From: Promerops cafer
Lineage: Eukaryota; Chordata; Aves; Passeriformes; Nectariniidae
Assembly: GCA_013398275.1 (NCBI GenBank)
Contig: VZSE01002642.1
Span: forward strand, 620,009 to 684,008
DNA: 64,000 nt
Direction: 5' to 3'
Below are positions 25,351 through 36,195 of this stretch, piece by piece (the stretch's first letter is position 1; each line of letters opens with the position of its first letter). A program made the position numbers and the translations under genes. The notes beneath the pieces were generated by a model. That model made no database searches. It had not been told where the DNA came from and worked only from the letters and a program-made list of their open reading frames with translations.

Positions 25351-25885
25351 TCACAGAACCATGGAATGGTTGAGGATAGAAGAGACTTCTAAAGTCCATT
25401 TAAACCAACCTCCCATGCTCAAGCAGGGACACATAGAGCTGGTTACTTTGGACAAAATGCTGATGAATTTTGAATATCTGCAAGGATGGAGACTTCCAGT
25501 CTCCCTGGACAACCTGTCCCTGTGCTTGATCTCCCTCACAGTGAAAAAAATGTTTCCCCATGTTCAGGAGGAACCTCCCATGTTTCAGTTTGTGCCCATT
25601 GCCTCTTGCTCTGTCACTGGGCACCACTAAAAAGAGTGTATTCCTCTTCTTTGCTCCCTCCTTTTAGGTATTCATACACATTGGTAGGGTCTCCATGAGC
25701 CTTCTTTTCTCTTTTTTTCTGAACAGTTCCAGATCTCTCTGCCTTTACATCACTGGAGAGATGCTCAAATCCCCCAAGCATTTCAGTGACCCTTCACTGG
25801 ACTCTGTGTCCATACCTCTCTTCTACTGGGGAGCCCAGAACTTGATACAGTACTTCAGGTGTGGCCTCAACAGTACTTGGATAAT
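25351..25885 (-). mobile_element. CR1 LINE, 5'-truncated, minus orientation
   Basis: On the minus strand this is the 3' part of a CR1 retrotransposon. The plus strand shows the reversed terminal signature (CACAGAACCATGGAATGG, near the ATTCTRTG-type tail) followed by well-known CR1 words such as 'CCTCCCATGCTCAAGCAGG', 'CCTGTCCCTGTGCTTGA', 'TGCCTCTTGCTCTGTCACTG' and 'TACTTCAGGTGTGGCCTCA'. CR1 elements are non-LTR retrotransposons that are usually truncated at the 5' end and lack clear target-site duplications. This copy retains only about 535 bases with many substitutions and small deletions, so it is inactive. CR1 dominance is typical of birds and other sauropsids. The frames overlapping it on both strands are not functional genes. 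Confidence 0.95.
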
Positions 25886-28839
25886 ATCTACTCTAACAGA
25901 ATCCATCTCCAAGACTAAGTCTCCTAAAAATTATGAGTGGAATCCTAAACTTAATCTTTCTTTTGTGTATGTATTCTACTGTGAAATTTCTAGTAAGTTA
26001 AGACTGTATTATTTAACATTTACCAGTCTTTATTTTCACATTTCTTAATCCACATTTAACCACAAAAATATATTTGTATTACCTTTGAGTAGGCTTACTC
26101 TCCATGCCCATTAAAAATGTAAACATTTATCTGATTCTGCCTTCCTCTGCATTAATATCTTACGATAAAGATGGGCATAGATTGAATATGAATATGTGTG
26201 TGTTTTCTAGAATACTGTATATAGTAACTTGTATCTTAATTGATATAAGTGCAGCCATGATAACTCACATCAACTAAGAATCTGGTCCCCTTTTTCCAGA
26301 CAACCTTTTGTTCATTCAGCACTGCTTTTAAACATGCTAGGATTGAATTCCCTGAAAACAGCCAAATTTAGATCAGGCACAACACAGGAGCAAATGAGCA
26401 AGCTTTCTTGTTTGTCCTTGCTTGCCCTCTCCTTCACAATATCCTTGACCCAAAATAACCACTCCTAGGCATGAGATTGCAAAATAGTCTGAATGATCAT
26501 TCAGCTTTCCTTGTATTGGTGTTTCTAGCTAATGAATCCACATCATTTTTTACCTCTACAGCAGAAATTGAATTGATTCAATATTAAATTGATAATATAT
26601 GTGTATAGCAGAGACAGCTAAACAGAAATTTGTTTTTTAAACTGTTTAAAACCAGATTTCTTTACTAATTTATTCTGATGCACTTAGTTGCACACTTTCT
26701 TCATACTCAGTCATAGTCACATTGAAATTCTAATTTGCATTAAGATTCTATGGGTTATCTTGCAGCCATCTGTAAAACCTTGAAGATAACCACAAAAAGA
26801 CTGAAAGAGGAAGTTTCCTCTTTCATGCCACACCTTAAATATTTTATGAATATTATCTGTCAACTCAGGGAGCTACTATTAAAGGTTTGTTGGTTTTTTT
26901 TTTTTTTTGGTGGTGGTGCTGATGATGGGGATATCGTCAAAAGAGAGAAAAAAGCAGCTAGATATAAGTGAGAGATACACAGCCTAAAGGAAATAACAAA
27001 TCATCACTTTTTCAAACAACTTAAAGGTGTTTGCTAATATGGTAGCAATCTGCTGTGAAGTCAAGCTGTAAATAGATTCTTTTGTGTTAGATTTGCATGC
27101 GCAAGATGTTAATCAGTTCAGAAGCTCAGACATTCATGTTCCCTAGAATTATAACAAAACAAAGCTCTCTGACATCTCTATAAATGGAAATACTCTGAAA
27201 GAATTGGAGAGAGCACTTTGTCTCATTTTTATGTACAGAACATTAGCTATCACATGTAAAAGATCAAAAACAAAAATGAAAGCTTAAGTACTTGGCTAAT
27301 TATACACTAGTGCGCAAACTATGCGGACATTGTTTGGCTACATTCCACCTACACAGAGCTAAAATTCAGCAGCTCGGGAGATGTGATCTACCTCTAAGAG
27401 GATTTGGATTACCAAGCGGAGCACTTTCTGTCACAATGCTCCTGTTTGCCATCCATCAGGTATATGAATACTTCAGTAGAATCATAGTTAGTAAAAAAAA
27501 GGCAAAAGAATAAGGATTTCAAAGATTGTTTCCTTGACCACCCTTCATTTCTAGGAACAGACACTTCTTATGCCATTTATCACTGGATTATAAGCAAATC
27601 TTCGGGTGACAACAGTTTCTATATCCCAGATGCCAAATTATAGACTCAGATACATGTCAGGCATCTCTGAGGAGATTAAACAATCAACTTCTACGTTGCT
27701 ATTTTTAATACGTGCAGCTATTAAAAAGGCAACTGCACTCAAGTTCAGCTCTGATCCTCCCAACATGTTGAATTCTTAGTCTTGTTTCGTATATGAACAA
27801 ATCAAAGGCCTTATATATGGCTGTTATGAGAAAACTGATTCTTTCTTTGAGGTCTGTGCTTACCACACATGTGCAATTGCTTCTTATAGCATCCTTTCAT
27901 TGTATCTGTTGTTATTATTCATAGTTTCTACTTCAGAAGACATCCATTCACTCATATTTCAGAAGAATAGAGCAAGAATCAGCTTTCTTTTGAAATCTTA
28001 GTGATTACTTTGGTTTTTACATATTTTTTTTTAAGTAGTGAATGGGTGAATTTGGTAAGCTACCTAGAGAAAATCCCCATTTAAAACAAATTAATACCTA
28101 AGGCAAAAAGGGGCATGAAAAGATGAAGAAGGGATGTATAAAAGAAGTGCCTTGGAAGGTACTACCTCTTCAAGAATCATGAAGAAGTGGGAAAAGAATG
28201 AGGAGTTATCTTTTGTCATATGAAAGAAAAAAAAAGGTGGTGCAGCAAGAAGTCAGGACAAAGAATTTCTTTAACTCAAAAAAATATGTGCTGGGGGCGG
28301 GGGGAAAAGGTTTTCCTAACAAAATTTACTATCATACTACAGATTTTCTGAATGTTTTTTACCTCTGCAAATCCTAATGCAAATCACCTTACCAACCGTC
28401 TCTTTGTAGCATTGTTCCTGTCTTCTACAGGCTGCAGACTTTAGGGATTACCCAGGTCTGAAATAATCCTAGTGACTTGAGTGCAGCTGAAGGATAAATC
28501 AATTTGCAGGTAGAAGTCAGATAATCTACAATTTTTCATTAAAATTTCCACAGGATTACACTGGTATGGGATCCTTCTATACTCCTTTGTAATATATCAG
28601 TGAGACTTCAGATTGTGGAAAAAAAAATAAAAATCTACCATAAACATGGGTACCTTATTTTTTCCCATTAAAAAATAAATGCTGGTCACTTCATTCTAGC
28701 CCCTCACTCTGCTTTCATAGGGAAATGACAACATCACTGTATGACCAAACATATGGTAGAATTCAACAAGAACCTGACAAGCTAAAAAAGTCATACTTAC
28801 TCCATGGCAGTGGAGTTACGATCTTATCTTTGCTTGTAG
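25886..28839. other. unique AT-rich non-coding DNA
   Basis: No gene is recognised. An ATTTGCAT octamer (POU-factor type) lies at 27091-27098, within a stretch (27060-27480) that has few simple repeats and a scattering of CpG. A T tract of 17 bases followed by GGTGGTGGTG lies near 26893-26919. Confidence 0.55.
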
Positions 28840-28892
28840 CAAGGGAAGTGAAGGAGGAAATAGTTGGTATATCCCCTAGGGCACTCACCCAG
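28840..28892 (+). other. weak exon-like segment
   Basis: A fair acceptor (CTTTGCTTGTAG) ends at 28839 and a donor (CAG|GTAAAT) starts at 28893. The 53 bases between are open in the frame that ends in phase 0 at the donor. The peptide (REVKEEIVGISPRALTQ) is not recognised. This arrangement occurs by chance in long AT-rich DNA, and the segment has no supporting partner exon nearby. Confidence 0.15.
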
Positions 28893-30495
28893 GTAAATTC
28901 TCATTGGTCAGTTCTGATAAATGATGATGTAAAGAATGATGGAATCAAGACAAAGACTTCCAGGTTGCCTAATGCAGACGTCCTTTAAAGTCAGATTGCA
29001 TCAGGACTTCTCCTACGTCATTTTGGGGGGGGGGGGGGGACAGGTCTGTGGCTCAGTCCTTTTTTCTTTGCCCTTGCTGTGAGAATACAGGGGTTCTGCC
29101 ATAGAATAAGATTAAACATTCAAGGCAAGATAAAGCTATCTTATCCTTAAACAAATGTCCCTTTCAAAAGCTTAATACAAAGCAGGGCTAGAAAGTCTGC
29201 AGCTATAATGATTTCATGTTTTGCTGATCCCAGCCTTTTCTACTGAAAGACTTTTTAGTGGTCCCTTGTGGAAAGTTGAGATCAGCATTTAAATGCAAGT
29301 CTATCTATTTAACATAAGTCCTCAACAGTCCAGTAATAGTCAGTGATACTGAGAATTTATAAATAGTTATGCATGGATACATATATAAATGAAATGCACA
29401 TTACTCTTCTTTATAGCTGATGACTATACATTCCAATTTTTTTCCAAAATAATTGCAATTTCTTTGGGGTTCTTTTTCCCCTTTTCTGTATTAATGAAGA
29501 TGCAAAACCATTGCCTAACAAGATTTTTTTTGTTTGTTTGTTTGAAACATCTCTTTCCACAGACAGTTAGGGACCAATTATAGGCATTTCACATCTCCTT
29601 CTAATTTCTATACCTAACATACATTCCTTCCTCTCCTAGGTAACAGGGATGCTACTACACATGTAATGGGGAATATCAGGAAAATACTCTATGTTCTTTC
29701 TATGTCTTTAGTAATAATCCTTACCACCTATTCTACTGTGATAGATATTTTTTAGTGTAAATTAGAATTCTTATGAAAGAAAAGGAGAAAACTGAAACAT
29801 AATATAGTAATCCAGCTTGTGCAACATGCACCCCCTATAGCTGTTATTTTCTTCTTTCCCCTCTGCAGAAAGTCCAGACAGCAAAACTCTTCTCAGCAAA
29901 AGGCTAACAAAATCCTATTCCTTGTGCTGTGCATCATGTCAGTTAAATCATTTAATACTAAAGAAATTCTTTTCCCTTGAAAGGCCTTTTGGAAAAGCTG
30001 ATCAGTGCAGAAGGTTTCATGTTCTAAGGTTAAAAGGGCCTCTAGCCTGCACATTCAGCTCCTTCTCTTACTTTGTCATCTAGAGAAACCTGGCTAAATC
30101 AATCTCAGCCTCCCCAAATAAAGTATACCAGACTTGGTGCTTCTGTACCTGCACACTGCAATTTTACTTCCCACAGAGCCAGAGAAGCAGTGTGAGACCT
30201 TGTCAAACCTCATCAGGCAGCGAACATGAAGATCAGGATCCCCAGCCTGGGGTCCCACACCCCTAAATTCCTGACTTCAAAGTGACTCCCCCATGCCTCC
30301 ATTAGGAACAGCATATACTGCATATCTATGCCTGGAAATTTTTCTTAGATTTTTATTTTAGCCCATGCTGGCCCTTCAGTCAGTATATGCCTCCTGTCTC
30401 ATCTGATGCCTCCCATAACTGCCAAATTTCTGCAAGATTCAGTTCAGAATTGATTGCCAAGATCTCCCTGAGCCTCTTAGTTCTTCCATGTTCTT
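28893..30495. other. unique AT-rich non-coding DNA
   Basis: No gene is recognised. A run of 15 G residues lies at 29025-29039 and a short TTTG run at about 29529-29544. Confidence 0.6.
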
Positions 30496-30585
30496 TACCT
30501 GTGTCTGAACACAAGGCATTTAACCTCTCAGCTTTGATTTTTGTCACTTGTAAAATGCAGAAAATAATCTTTAGTACTTGCCATG
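30496..30585 (+). mobile_element. MIR/CORE-SINE remnant
   Basis: The order 'ACCTGTGT...ACAAGGCATTTAACCTCTCAG...TTGTCACTTGTAAAATGCAGAAAATAAT...ACTTGCC' follows the MIR core: the CTTAACCTCTC block, the CATCTGTAAAATGGGGATAATAAT block and the CTTGCCT block, in the right order and spacing. The tRNA-like head is not recognisable upstream. MIR-type CORE-SINEs are ancient and present in birds only as decayed copies, so the high divergence is expected. Confidence 0.6.
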
Positions 30586-30887
30586 AAAGAAGTCAATATT
30601 TATCATTGATAACCAGAATGTAAAATCTGAGATCTTGCACTTGGGTCTTCATCTCTCTTCCTTCAAAATCAATGCAAAGTTCTCATTGACTCAAGGAGAG
30701 CAGCATGTAGCCTTTGCTTCTTTATGAACCTAGAAATACTGTGATGACTGTGATACTAAAGCACTGACAGTCATGGGCTTTTAGATAGATGTTCAGTAGC
30801 AGTTATGACTTATCACCACAACTGTCTCAGAAAAGAACCAGGAGAATTAATTCAATTTTGGTTTTATCAGAGAGGTAAACTTTTCTT

Positions 30888-30894
<7 letters not shown>

Positions 30895-30927
<33 letters not shown>

Positions 30928-30959
30928 GCGCGGGGGGGGTTTTTTTTTATTTCATAAAN
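30895..30959. other. homopolymer chain with N, likely assembly or consensus artefact
   Basis: Thirty-two A residues run directly into CGCGC, eight G and nine T, and an N follows at 30959. Consecutive homopolymers beside an ambiguous base suggest low-quality consensus or an imperfectly closed gap. The underlying locus may simply be a poly(A) tract. Confidence 0.7.
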
Positions 30960-31159
30960 AAGCAGCGCTGTAGGAGTTGTATCTTACTTGCATGAATAAA
31001 CCTGTTCCTGTTCACACAGCAGTCACTGAGAGTGTGAACTGGTTTCCATGTAATAAGGACAAAGCTTTCATTAACCCGTTTGATGTCCCTCAAATTAAAT
31101 TACTAGGAAGATTTCAATCTAGCATAACGCCAGTCTGCTCAAATCTGGAATCATAGTGT

Positions 31160-31187
31160 GGGGGGAGGGTGTGGTGGGGTGCGGGGG
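31160..31187 (+). other. G-quadruplex motif
   Basis: Runs of 6, 3, 4 and 5 G are separated by loops of 1, 6 and 3 bases, which satisfies the usual four-tract rule on the plus strand. It lies immediately before a TTTG microsatellite. No promoter is apparent. Confidence 0.6.
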
Positions 31188-31192
31188 ACATT

Positions 31193-31232
31193 GTTTTTTG
31201 TTTGTTTGTTTGTTTGTTTGTTTGTTTGTTTT
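31193..31232 (+). repeat. (TTTG)n microsatellite
   Basis: About nine TTTG units run almost without interruption after a T-rich lead-in. The near-perfect array suggests it is recent and polymorphic. Confidence 0.95.
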
Positions 31233-31424
31233 AAGACAACAACTGAAACAACAAAAATGTCTTTCTTTTTCACCTCAGGAGTTGCTAGTCCAGAAACACA
31301 ACAGGGACAGAGCAAAGAAGGCAATGATTTCCAATTGCAGGGAGGGAGAAAACACTGCTTAGTTGCACATGCTCCTGTTTTGACTTCATTTGGAAGGTTC
31401 CATAACTATTTTTCTGATGACATT

Positions 31425-31468
31425 TATGTTAGTTTGGAAAAGTTCTTATGTTAGTTTGGAAAAATTCT
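31425..31468 (+). repeat. tandem duplication, 2 copies, period 22
   Basis: TATGTTAGTTTGGAAAAGTT is followed 22 bases later by a copy with one substitution. It is a local slippage duplication. Confidence 0.85.
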
Positions 31469-32308
31469 TCTTAGGAAGAATTAAGTCAGAAAAGAAGAAA
31501 GATGTCTGTGTGTGTCAATAATGAGGTATTTCTAGGAACTATGTATTGGGATTTAGTTAGGTAACTTACATTACAGCCACAGTATCATGTCACCTCTATG
31601 GAAGCAGTCAGACCCTCTGTGTTTTCAATCAGAATACAAATGTAAAATGTTTGCTGGATCAAACCAAGCATGCTTATGTAAATACAATTTTAGTTAAACT
31701 TAAGAGCCACACCATGTCACAGAGCTTGTAGTGCTCCTGAGCTTGCCTCATTTGACTCTATCACATTCAGAAGAAAAGTGAGCACAAATACACAAATGGA
31801 ACAAATCCACTCAGCTTCCTTTGGGATGACACTATAGTCCCTCAGCTAGCTTCAAAGATGACGTCTGAGTGCTCCAAGCAGACGCTGAGGCCAGCCCCAG
31901 ATGAATTCTCTGCTACAGTACCAAATTGGAATAACCTATTTCAGGCCTGGTTCCCTCTGAGATGATAAAATTAACAGTACACTTCTCATAGCTGTGTATC
32001 CTCAGGATCTGAACCTAAGCTGTGCCATTCAAGCTGCTTCAGCAATAAGAAAGAAAACTGAAGGAATGTCTTCTGCAGAAGCATACGTATTTTTGCTTCT
32101 ATTTTGCGGTGACAACATAAGGGCAGTCAAATTCTTAGACTCCATGGACAGGTAAAAGATGCTTTCATATCTCTGATTAAATCAATCATCTTTCAATATG
32201 AAAAGACCTGAGCATTTTCCTGAAAATAACTTCAGCTTCAAAATGATTGATGGCCCTCCTGGATGGTAAAAGACAATAGCAATCTGCAAGCAGTTATGTG
32301 TAAAGGAA

Positions 32309-32356
32309 CAAAGGAAGAAACGCAGGAAGGAAGGAAGGAGAGAAGGAAGTAGGAAG
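32309..32356 (+). repeat. GGAA-rich purine microsatellite
   Basis: GGAA and AAGG units recur with interruptions. GGAA arrays can bind ETS-family factors, but this one is short and imperfect. Confidence 0.8.
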
Positions 32357-33497
32357 ACATGTAGTGTGTTTCTACATTAACATGCATGTTCACTTATGTA
32401 CAAAAAAGAATCCCTCCACTTTTTAATAAGTATTTTACTAGACATTAATATTTTTAGGAGCAGCCAAAGTACATAGGAATATTCAGCAAGATTGGTTGCT
32501 GGTGTCTTATAAATAAGATCAGAAAAATAAGAAAATTGGGATACCTCTGAAAAGAATTAGCACTCCATAAAAGAATACATTTAGATTAGAGAAAGCATCT
32601 CAATGTCTTAAATTCAATATTTCCCTCTTCCAAAACAAAAAAAAAAACAAAAAAATACAGAAGATAGATAGCTATCTGATTCCTATTCACTGGTTTTCCC
32701 TCACTGAAGTCTTCTGCCAAGTTAAAACACACAAGTTGCATGCACATACATGGCTTGAGGAAAAAAGCTCTGCTTTTTAATAAGGTCTATTGTAATTGGA
32801 CCTCTCAATACATCGGAATTATCAGGAAGTGCATACTAAGAATATTAGCTTTAATTCTTCAGATATGACCACTTTTTTTTCATAATGACTTTTTTAAAAC
32901 ATGGGGTATCCTAGAATCAGCCATGCTTGTTTTACCCTGTTAATAAAGTGACCCTTTTGGGCTTTGTCCCCAGTTGAGTTTGCATTTACAGCCTTTGAAT
33001 TCTGGAAATCCATGCTTAATCCCAGGGTTTCATCATCCCCTGGAGATTTATAATTCCTGGTGTTTATCATTCTCTGGGTTTATAATTCCCAAATCCCAAC
33101 CACTATGGAACTAGGATACTGCTGAGGTTCAGTGTAGTGGGCAGAAAACTGTAATAATATACATAGCTCATTTCTCAGTATTCAGTTTTCCTTCTTACAG
33201 TGTCACTGAACTATAAAAATCCAAGGTTCATCCAGCTTCATAAACTAAACAGGAGTAGGGCACAGTTAGCATGTTTAGAGGCACAGTGCTTGACAGTTTT
33301 AAGGCAACTACTGCTGTCATAGAAAATACTGTGGTGTAGTTCAGGGGTTATCTAGGAATGGAGACAGTCCCCAAACTGCAAGACACTGGTCATCTTGCCT
33401 TTACAACCATCTAGCTGCATGAATGTGAAATGTGACATACTGCTTGTTCTCTGAGCTAAATAACAGACTTTTGCTTTTCTATTTATTTTTATTTTGT

Positions 33498-33853
33498 AGC
33501 TCTCTGCAACTACCTTAAAGGAGGTTGTAGTGAGGTGAGTGCTGGCTTCTTCTCCCAGCTAACAATAAGTAAGTGATGGGACAAGAGGAAACAGCCTCAA
33601 GGTGGTCCACTGGAGGTTTAGATTTGGTATTAGGAAACATTTCTTCACTTTAAGGGTTGTCAATCATTGGAACAGGGAACAGGCTGCCCAGGCAATTGGT
33701 GGAATCATCAGCCCTAGAGGTATTTAAAAGACATGTGGATGTGGTGATTAAGAATGTGATTTAGTGGTGGATTTGGGGGTATTAGGTTAATGGTTGGACT
33801 TGCTAGTCTTTAAGGTCTTTTCCAACATAAGCAATTCTATGATTCAATGATCC
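33498..33853 (+). mobile_element. CR1 LINE 3' end, plus orientation
   Basis: The segment carries, in order, CR1 3'-end words: 'CTCTGCAACTACCTTAAAGG', 'ACAAGAGGAAACAGCCTCAA', 'TTAGGAAACATTTCTTCACT', 'AACAGGCTGCCCAGG', 'GAGGTATTTAAAAGACATGT', 'GGTTGGACTTGCTAGTCTTT' and the terminal TTCTATGATTCAATGATCC, a decayed form of the ATTCTRTG tail. About 355 bases remain, so the copy is strongly 5'-truncated and has no coding capacity. It lies in the opposite orientation to the CR1 copy about 8 kb upstream. The AG just before 33500 and the GTGAGT near 33535 look like splice sites but belong to the element. Confidence 0.96.
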
Positions 33854-35234
33854 TATTTACTCATCTTGAAACAGACATTAAGAAATATTTTGCAACCTGG
33901 GTATATCTTTAAAATTACAGACGCATGTAAATGGGGCACATCTACTCAAGTCACTGCTTAAAACTTCACTGTGTCCATCAAGATGATGCTGTTCCTTGTC
34001 CAAATCTTAAAATTCAGGATGCTGTATTCTTTATAAAATCTTCCATATTAAGGCCATCCTCAAAAAACAAACAAACAAAAAAAAAAAAAAAACCTCAGTG
34101 AAAACAGAGAAAAGCATGTTGCCAAAGAAAAAATAAGAAAAGAAATGGCATTTACTTTATTTATTTTTTAGAGCAAGATGACTGACATTATTCTACCCTT
34201 AAGTGGAGGAGGACATTGAAGTGTAGCAATAAAACTTGTCAAGAATACTGGCAAAGGAATATTTGCTGAAAATTGTTAAAGGAGTAACCACAATAAAATA
34301 GAAAAAAACACCTTACAGATATACATGGATATAGAAGACAGTGGAAAGAAAGGGAAGTGGCTTTCAACCAATTCAGTTTTATTCTAGAAATATTACATCA
34401 TAAGAGAGTGGAATTTAAAGCTGTAACATTTCTTCTCTATAACTCTAGAGTTCTGTGGGAATCATGTCCATGAAGACACATGATGAAGGGTTCTCATATT
34501 GATGTGATGTTAATTAAAGTGACAATGTTATTGTTGACCATATTTTCCCTTTGCACCCATTATTCATCATGTTCAGGGGCACATGGTAAACTGCAGACAG
34601 TTGTCATTTAGATTATGTAACTGTACCTCTTTTATGCTCAGCAAGCACAAATAGTATTCTTTAAAACAAATACAAAATAAAATATTTGCATGAAGGACTA
34701 AAAATGCAGAAATTGATCAAGTTTATCTATTTTATGGGTTATTTATGAGTTATAGCACACCGTGTTCTAGGCATTTTTTCTGAGCATGCCTGCACCATCT
34801 CATTTGAGCAGTCTTAGATATCTACTTTCCATGAGAATAACACAGAATAAACTTTATATTTATGCCTAAAATTTAACTTGAGCCTATTTCAGGAGGAGGA
34901 GGGGGTGATTTAATTTCCATTATTCTTCCTTTTTTTTTCTTTACCTGACAACTTTCTAATATAAAATGCGTGAACAGTGAAATGAGCAGATCTCTAAGAC
35001 TCCTGTGTCCCTGGTGAGTTGTTCAGCCACGGGGATATACAACCAAGCACCTTCATGTTTGCTGTCCTAAATCCATGAATCTTGAATCCCTGGGTGCCCA
35101 AGTGGCCCAGTTTCAATAGTATAAGAACATTTTAGAGGATGGGCTTTTTTAGATTAATTCTTTCCCTCTGTTTCTTATTCAATATAAAGTTTGGTATACC
35201 ATAGACAATTTACCCTTCACTTTTTTGGTCTTTG
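33854..35234. other. unique AT-rich non-coding DNA
   Basis: No gene is recognised. An A-rich (CAAA)n/A tract lies at about 34064-34092. Confidence 0.6.
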
Positions 35235-35440
35235 ATTACTAGACAGGTGTCAGAGAGTAGCAACTGTTTGAGTGCTAAGGCACTGACTCACAAGATTGAA
35301 ATTCAAGTCCTTTCTCTGAAACAGACATCCACATCTTACCCCGAGCAAGCCATAGAAGCAGTGCATGCCTCAGTTCTTAACTGGAAAATGGAAAACAGAA
35401 AAATCTTTAAAACCATGCTACATAATATAGTACAGTACAT
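35235..35440 (+). mobile_element. tRNA-derived CORE-SINE (MIR-like) with recognisable head
   Basis: A tRNA-like head is visible: an A-box-like TAGCAACTGTTTGAG at 35258-35272, then 'GTGCTAAGGCACTGACTCA', then a B-box-like AATTCAAGTCC at 35300-35310. Downstream comes the CORE region, with GAGCAAG near 35343, 'GCCTCAGTTCTTAACTGG' from 35367 and AAAATGG just after, the order found in MIR and amniote MIR-like SINEs. The copy is very diverged, as expected for an insertion that predates birds. The 92-codon open frame over it (35232-35510) is not a recognised protein. The 3' border is approximate. Confidence 0.7.
35258..35310 (+). promoter_or_regulatory. decayed pol III A/B boxes of the SINE
   Basis: The A-box-like and B-box-like sequences keep the spacing of an internal tRNA promoter. 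Both carry mismatches, and no T-run terminator is tied to them. Activity is unlikely. Confidence 0.4.
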
Positions 35441-35900
35441 GACACAGTACATTGCAGAATATGAAAGGCAATCATATCCTATGGCAACAGCAGCTGTATT
35501 CACACTGTAAATATAAACTAAGGCTAGTTAATCCCAGAGAGAGGGGCATCTTTTTCACAGAAGTGTCACAGATTTCAATCAGCTTTAATGCCAATTGACT
35601 ATAAGTCACTTGTGATCCCTCTATTGGCATCAGTCTGCTTTAGGCTAAGCTCTTTCACAATGTTGTGATATTTGGGTTTCCAGTACTGAAGGTATTTCAA
35701 TTAATTTTAAAAGATCACTGAGATTTTTTTTCCCGTAATAAATAATTCTATCCGCTTCTGTAAAACCCTTTGTTTCCAGCCCTTCAATTTTTGGCACAAA
35801 ATACCTGCCAATCTCCCTTCTCACTACTGAATGAAATATAGCATGGAAAGCAAAATGGAATAGGAAAAAAGAAAATGGTGATGCCAGGGAGAGTTGCAAA
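35441..35900. other. unique non-coding DNA
   Basis: Nothing is recognised. The 84-codon minus-strand frame over 35645-35899 resembles no protein I know. Confidence 0.55.
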
Positions 35901-35958
35901 AAGCAGCAGATAAAAATTCCCAGATTAAAAAGCAGCAGATAAAAACTCCCAGATTAAA
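35901..35958 (+). repeat. tandem duplication, 2 copies of 29 bases
   Basis: AAGCAGCAGATAAAAATTCC and the rest of a 29-base unit is repeated immediately, with a single difference (ATTCCC against ACTCCC). It sits just before the CAAAA-rich tract, so this spot seems prone to slippage. Confidence 0.92.
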
Positions 35959-35984
35959 AAGCCAGTGTGAAAGATGAAAGAACA

Positions 35985-36195
35985 ACAAAAAAGAAAAATA
36001 ACCAACCAACCAAAACAAAACAAAACAAACATACAAAAAAAAAAAACAAACCCAAAAACAAAACCCAAAAAAACCCCAACAAAACAAAACAAAACACCAA
36101 AACAAAATAAACCAACCAAACAAAAAACTCTAACAACAAAACAAAACAAAACAAAACAAAACAAACCTACACAAAACCAAAACCAACATCAAAAA
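35985..36195 (+). repeat. (CAAAA)n and related low-complexity tract
   Basis: Roughly 200 bases consist almost entirely of C and A in CAAAA, CCAA and CAAAC units, including a run of five CAAAA units near 36137-36161. The long minus-strand frames here (Phe/Leu/Cys/Trp-rich peptides) are a by-product of this composition and are not genes. Confidence 0.95.

Larger units (their letters stand above)
31233..33497. other. unique non-coding DNA with small repeats
   Basis: No gene is recognised. It includes a 22-base tandem duplication (31425-31468) and a GGAA-rich run (32309-32356). Around 32941-33110 an AATAAA is followed by words that repeat loosely (TTTATAATTCC twice); this might be an eroded transposon end but cannot be assigned. 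Confidence 0.55.

Noticed and set aside
25361..25698. Overlapping frames of 60-90 codons on both strands
   Set aside because: They lie within the 3' part of a CR1 element and are not intact coding sequence.
32941..33110. AATAAA with repeated TTTATAATTCC words as an LTR or gene 3' end
   Set aside because: No matching borders, upstream promoter or coding sequence can be identified.
33499..33536. Splice-like AG...GTGAGT segment
   Set aside because: It coincides with the start of the CR1 copy; the signals belong to the repeat.
35824..36164. Phe/Cys/Trp-rich frames on the minus strand
   Set aside because: They are translations of the (CAAAA)n low-complexity tract.
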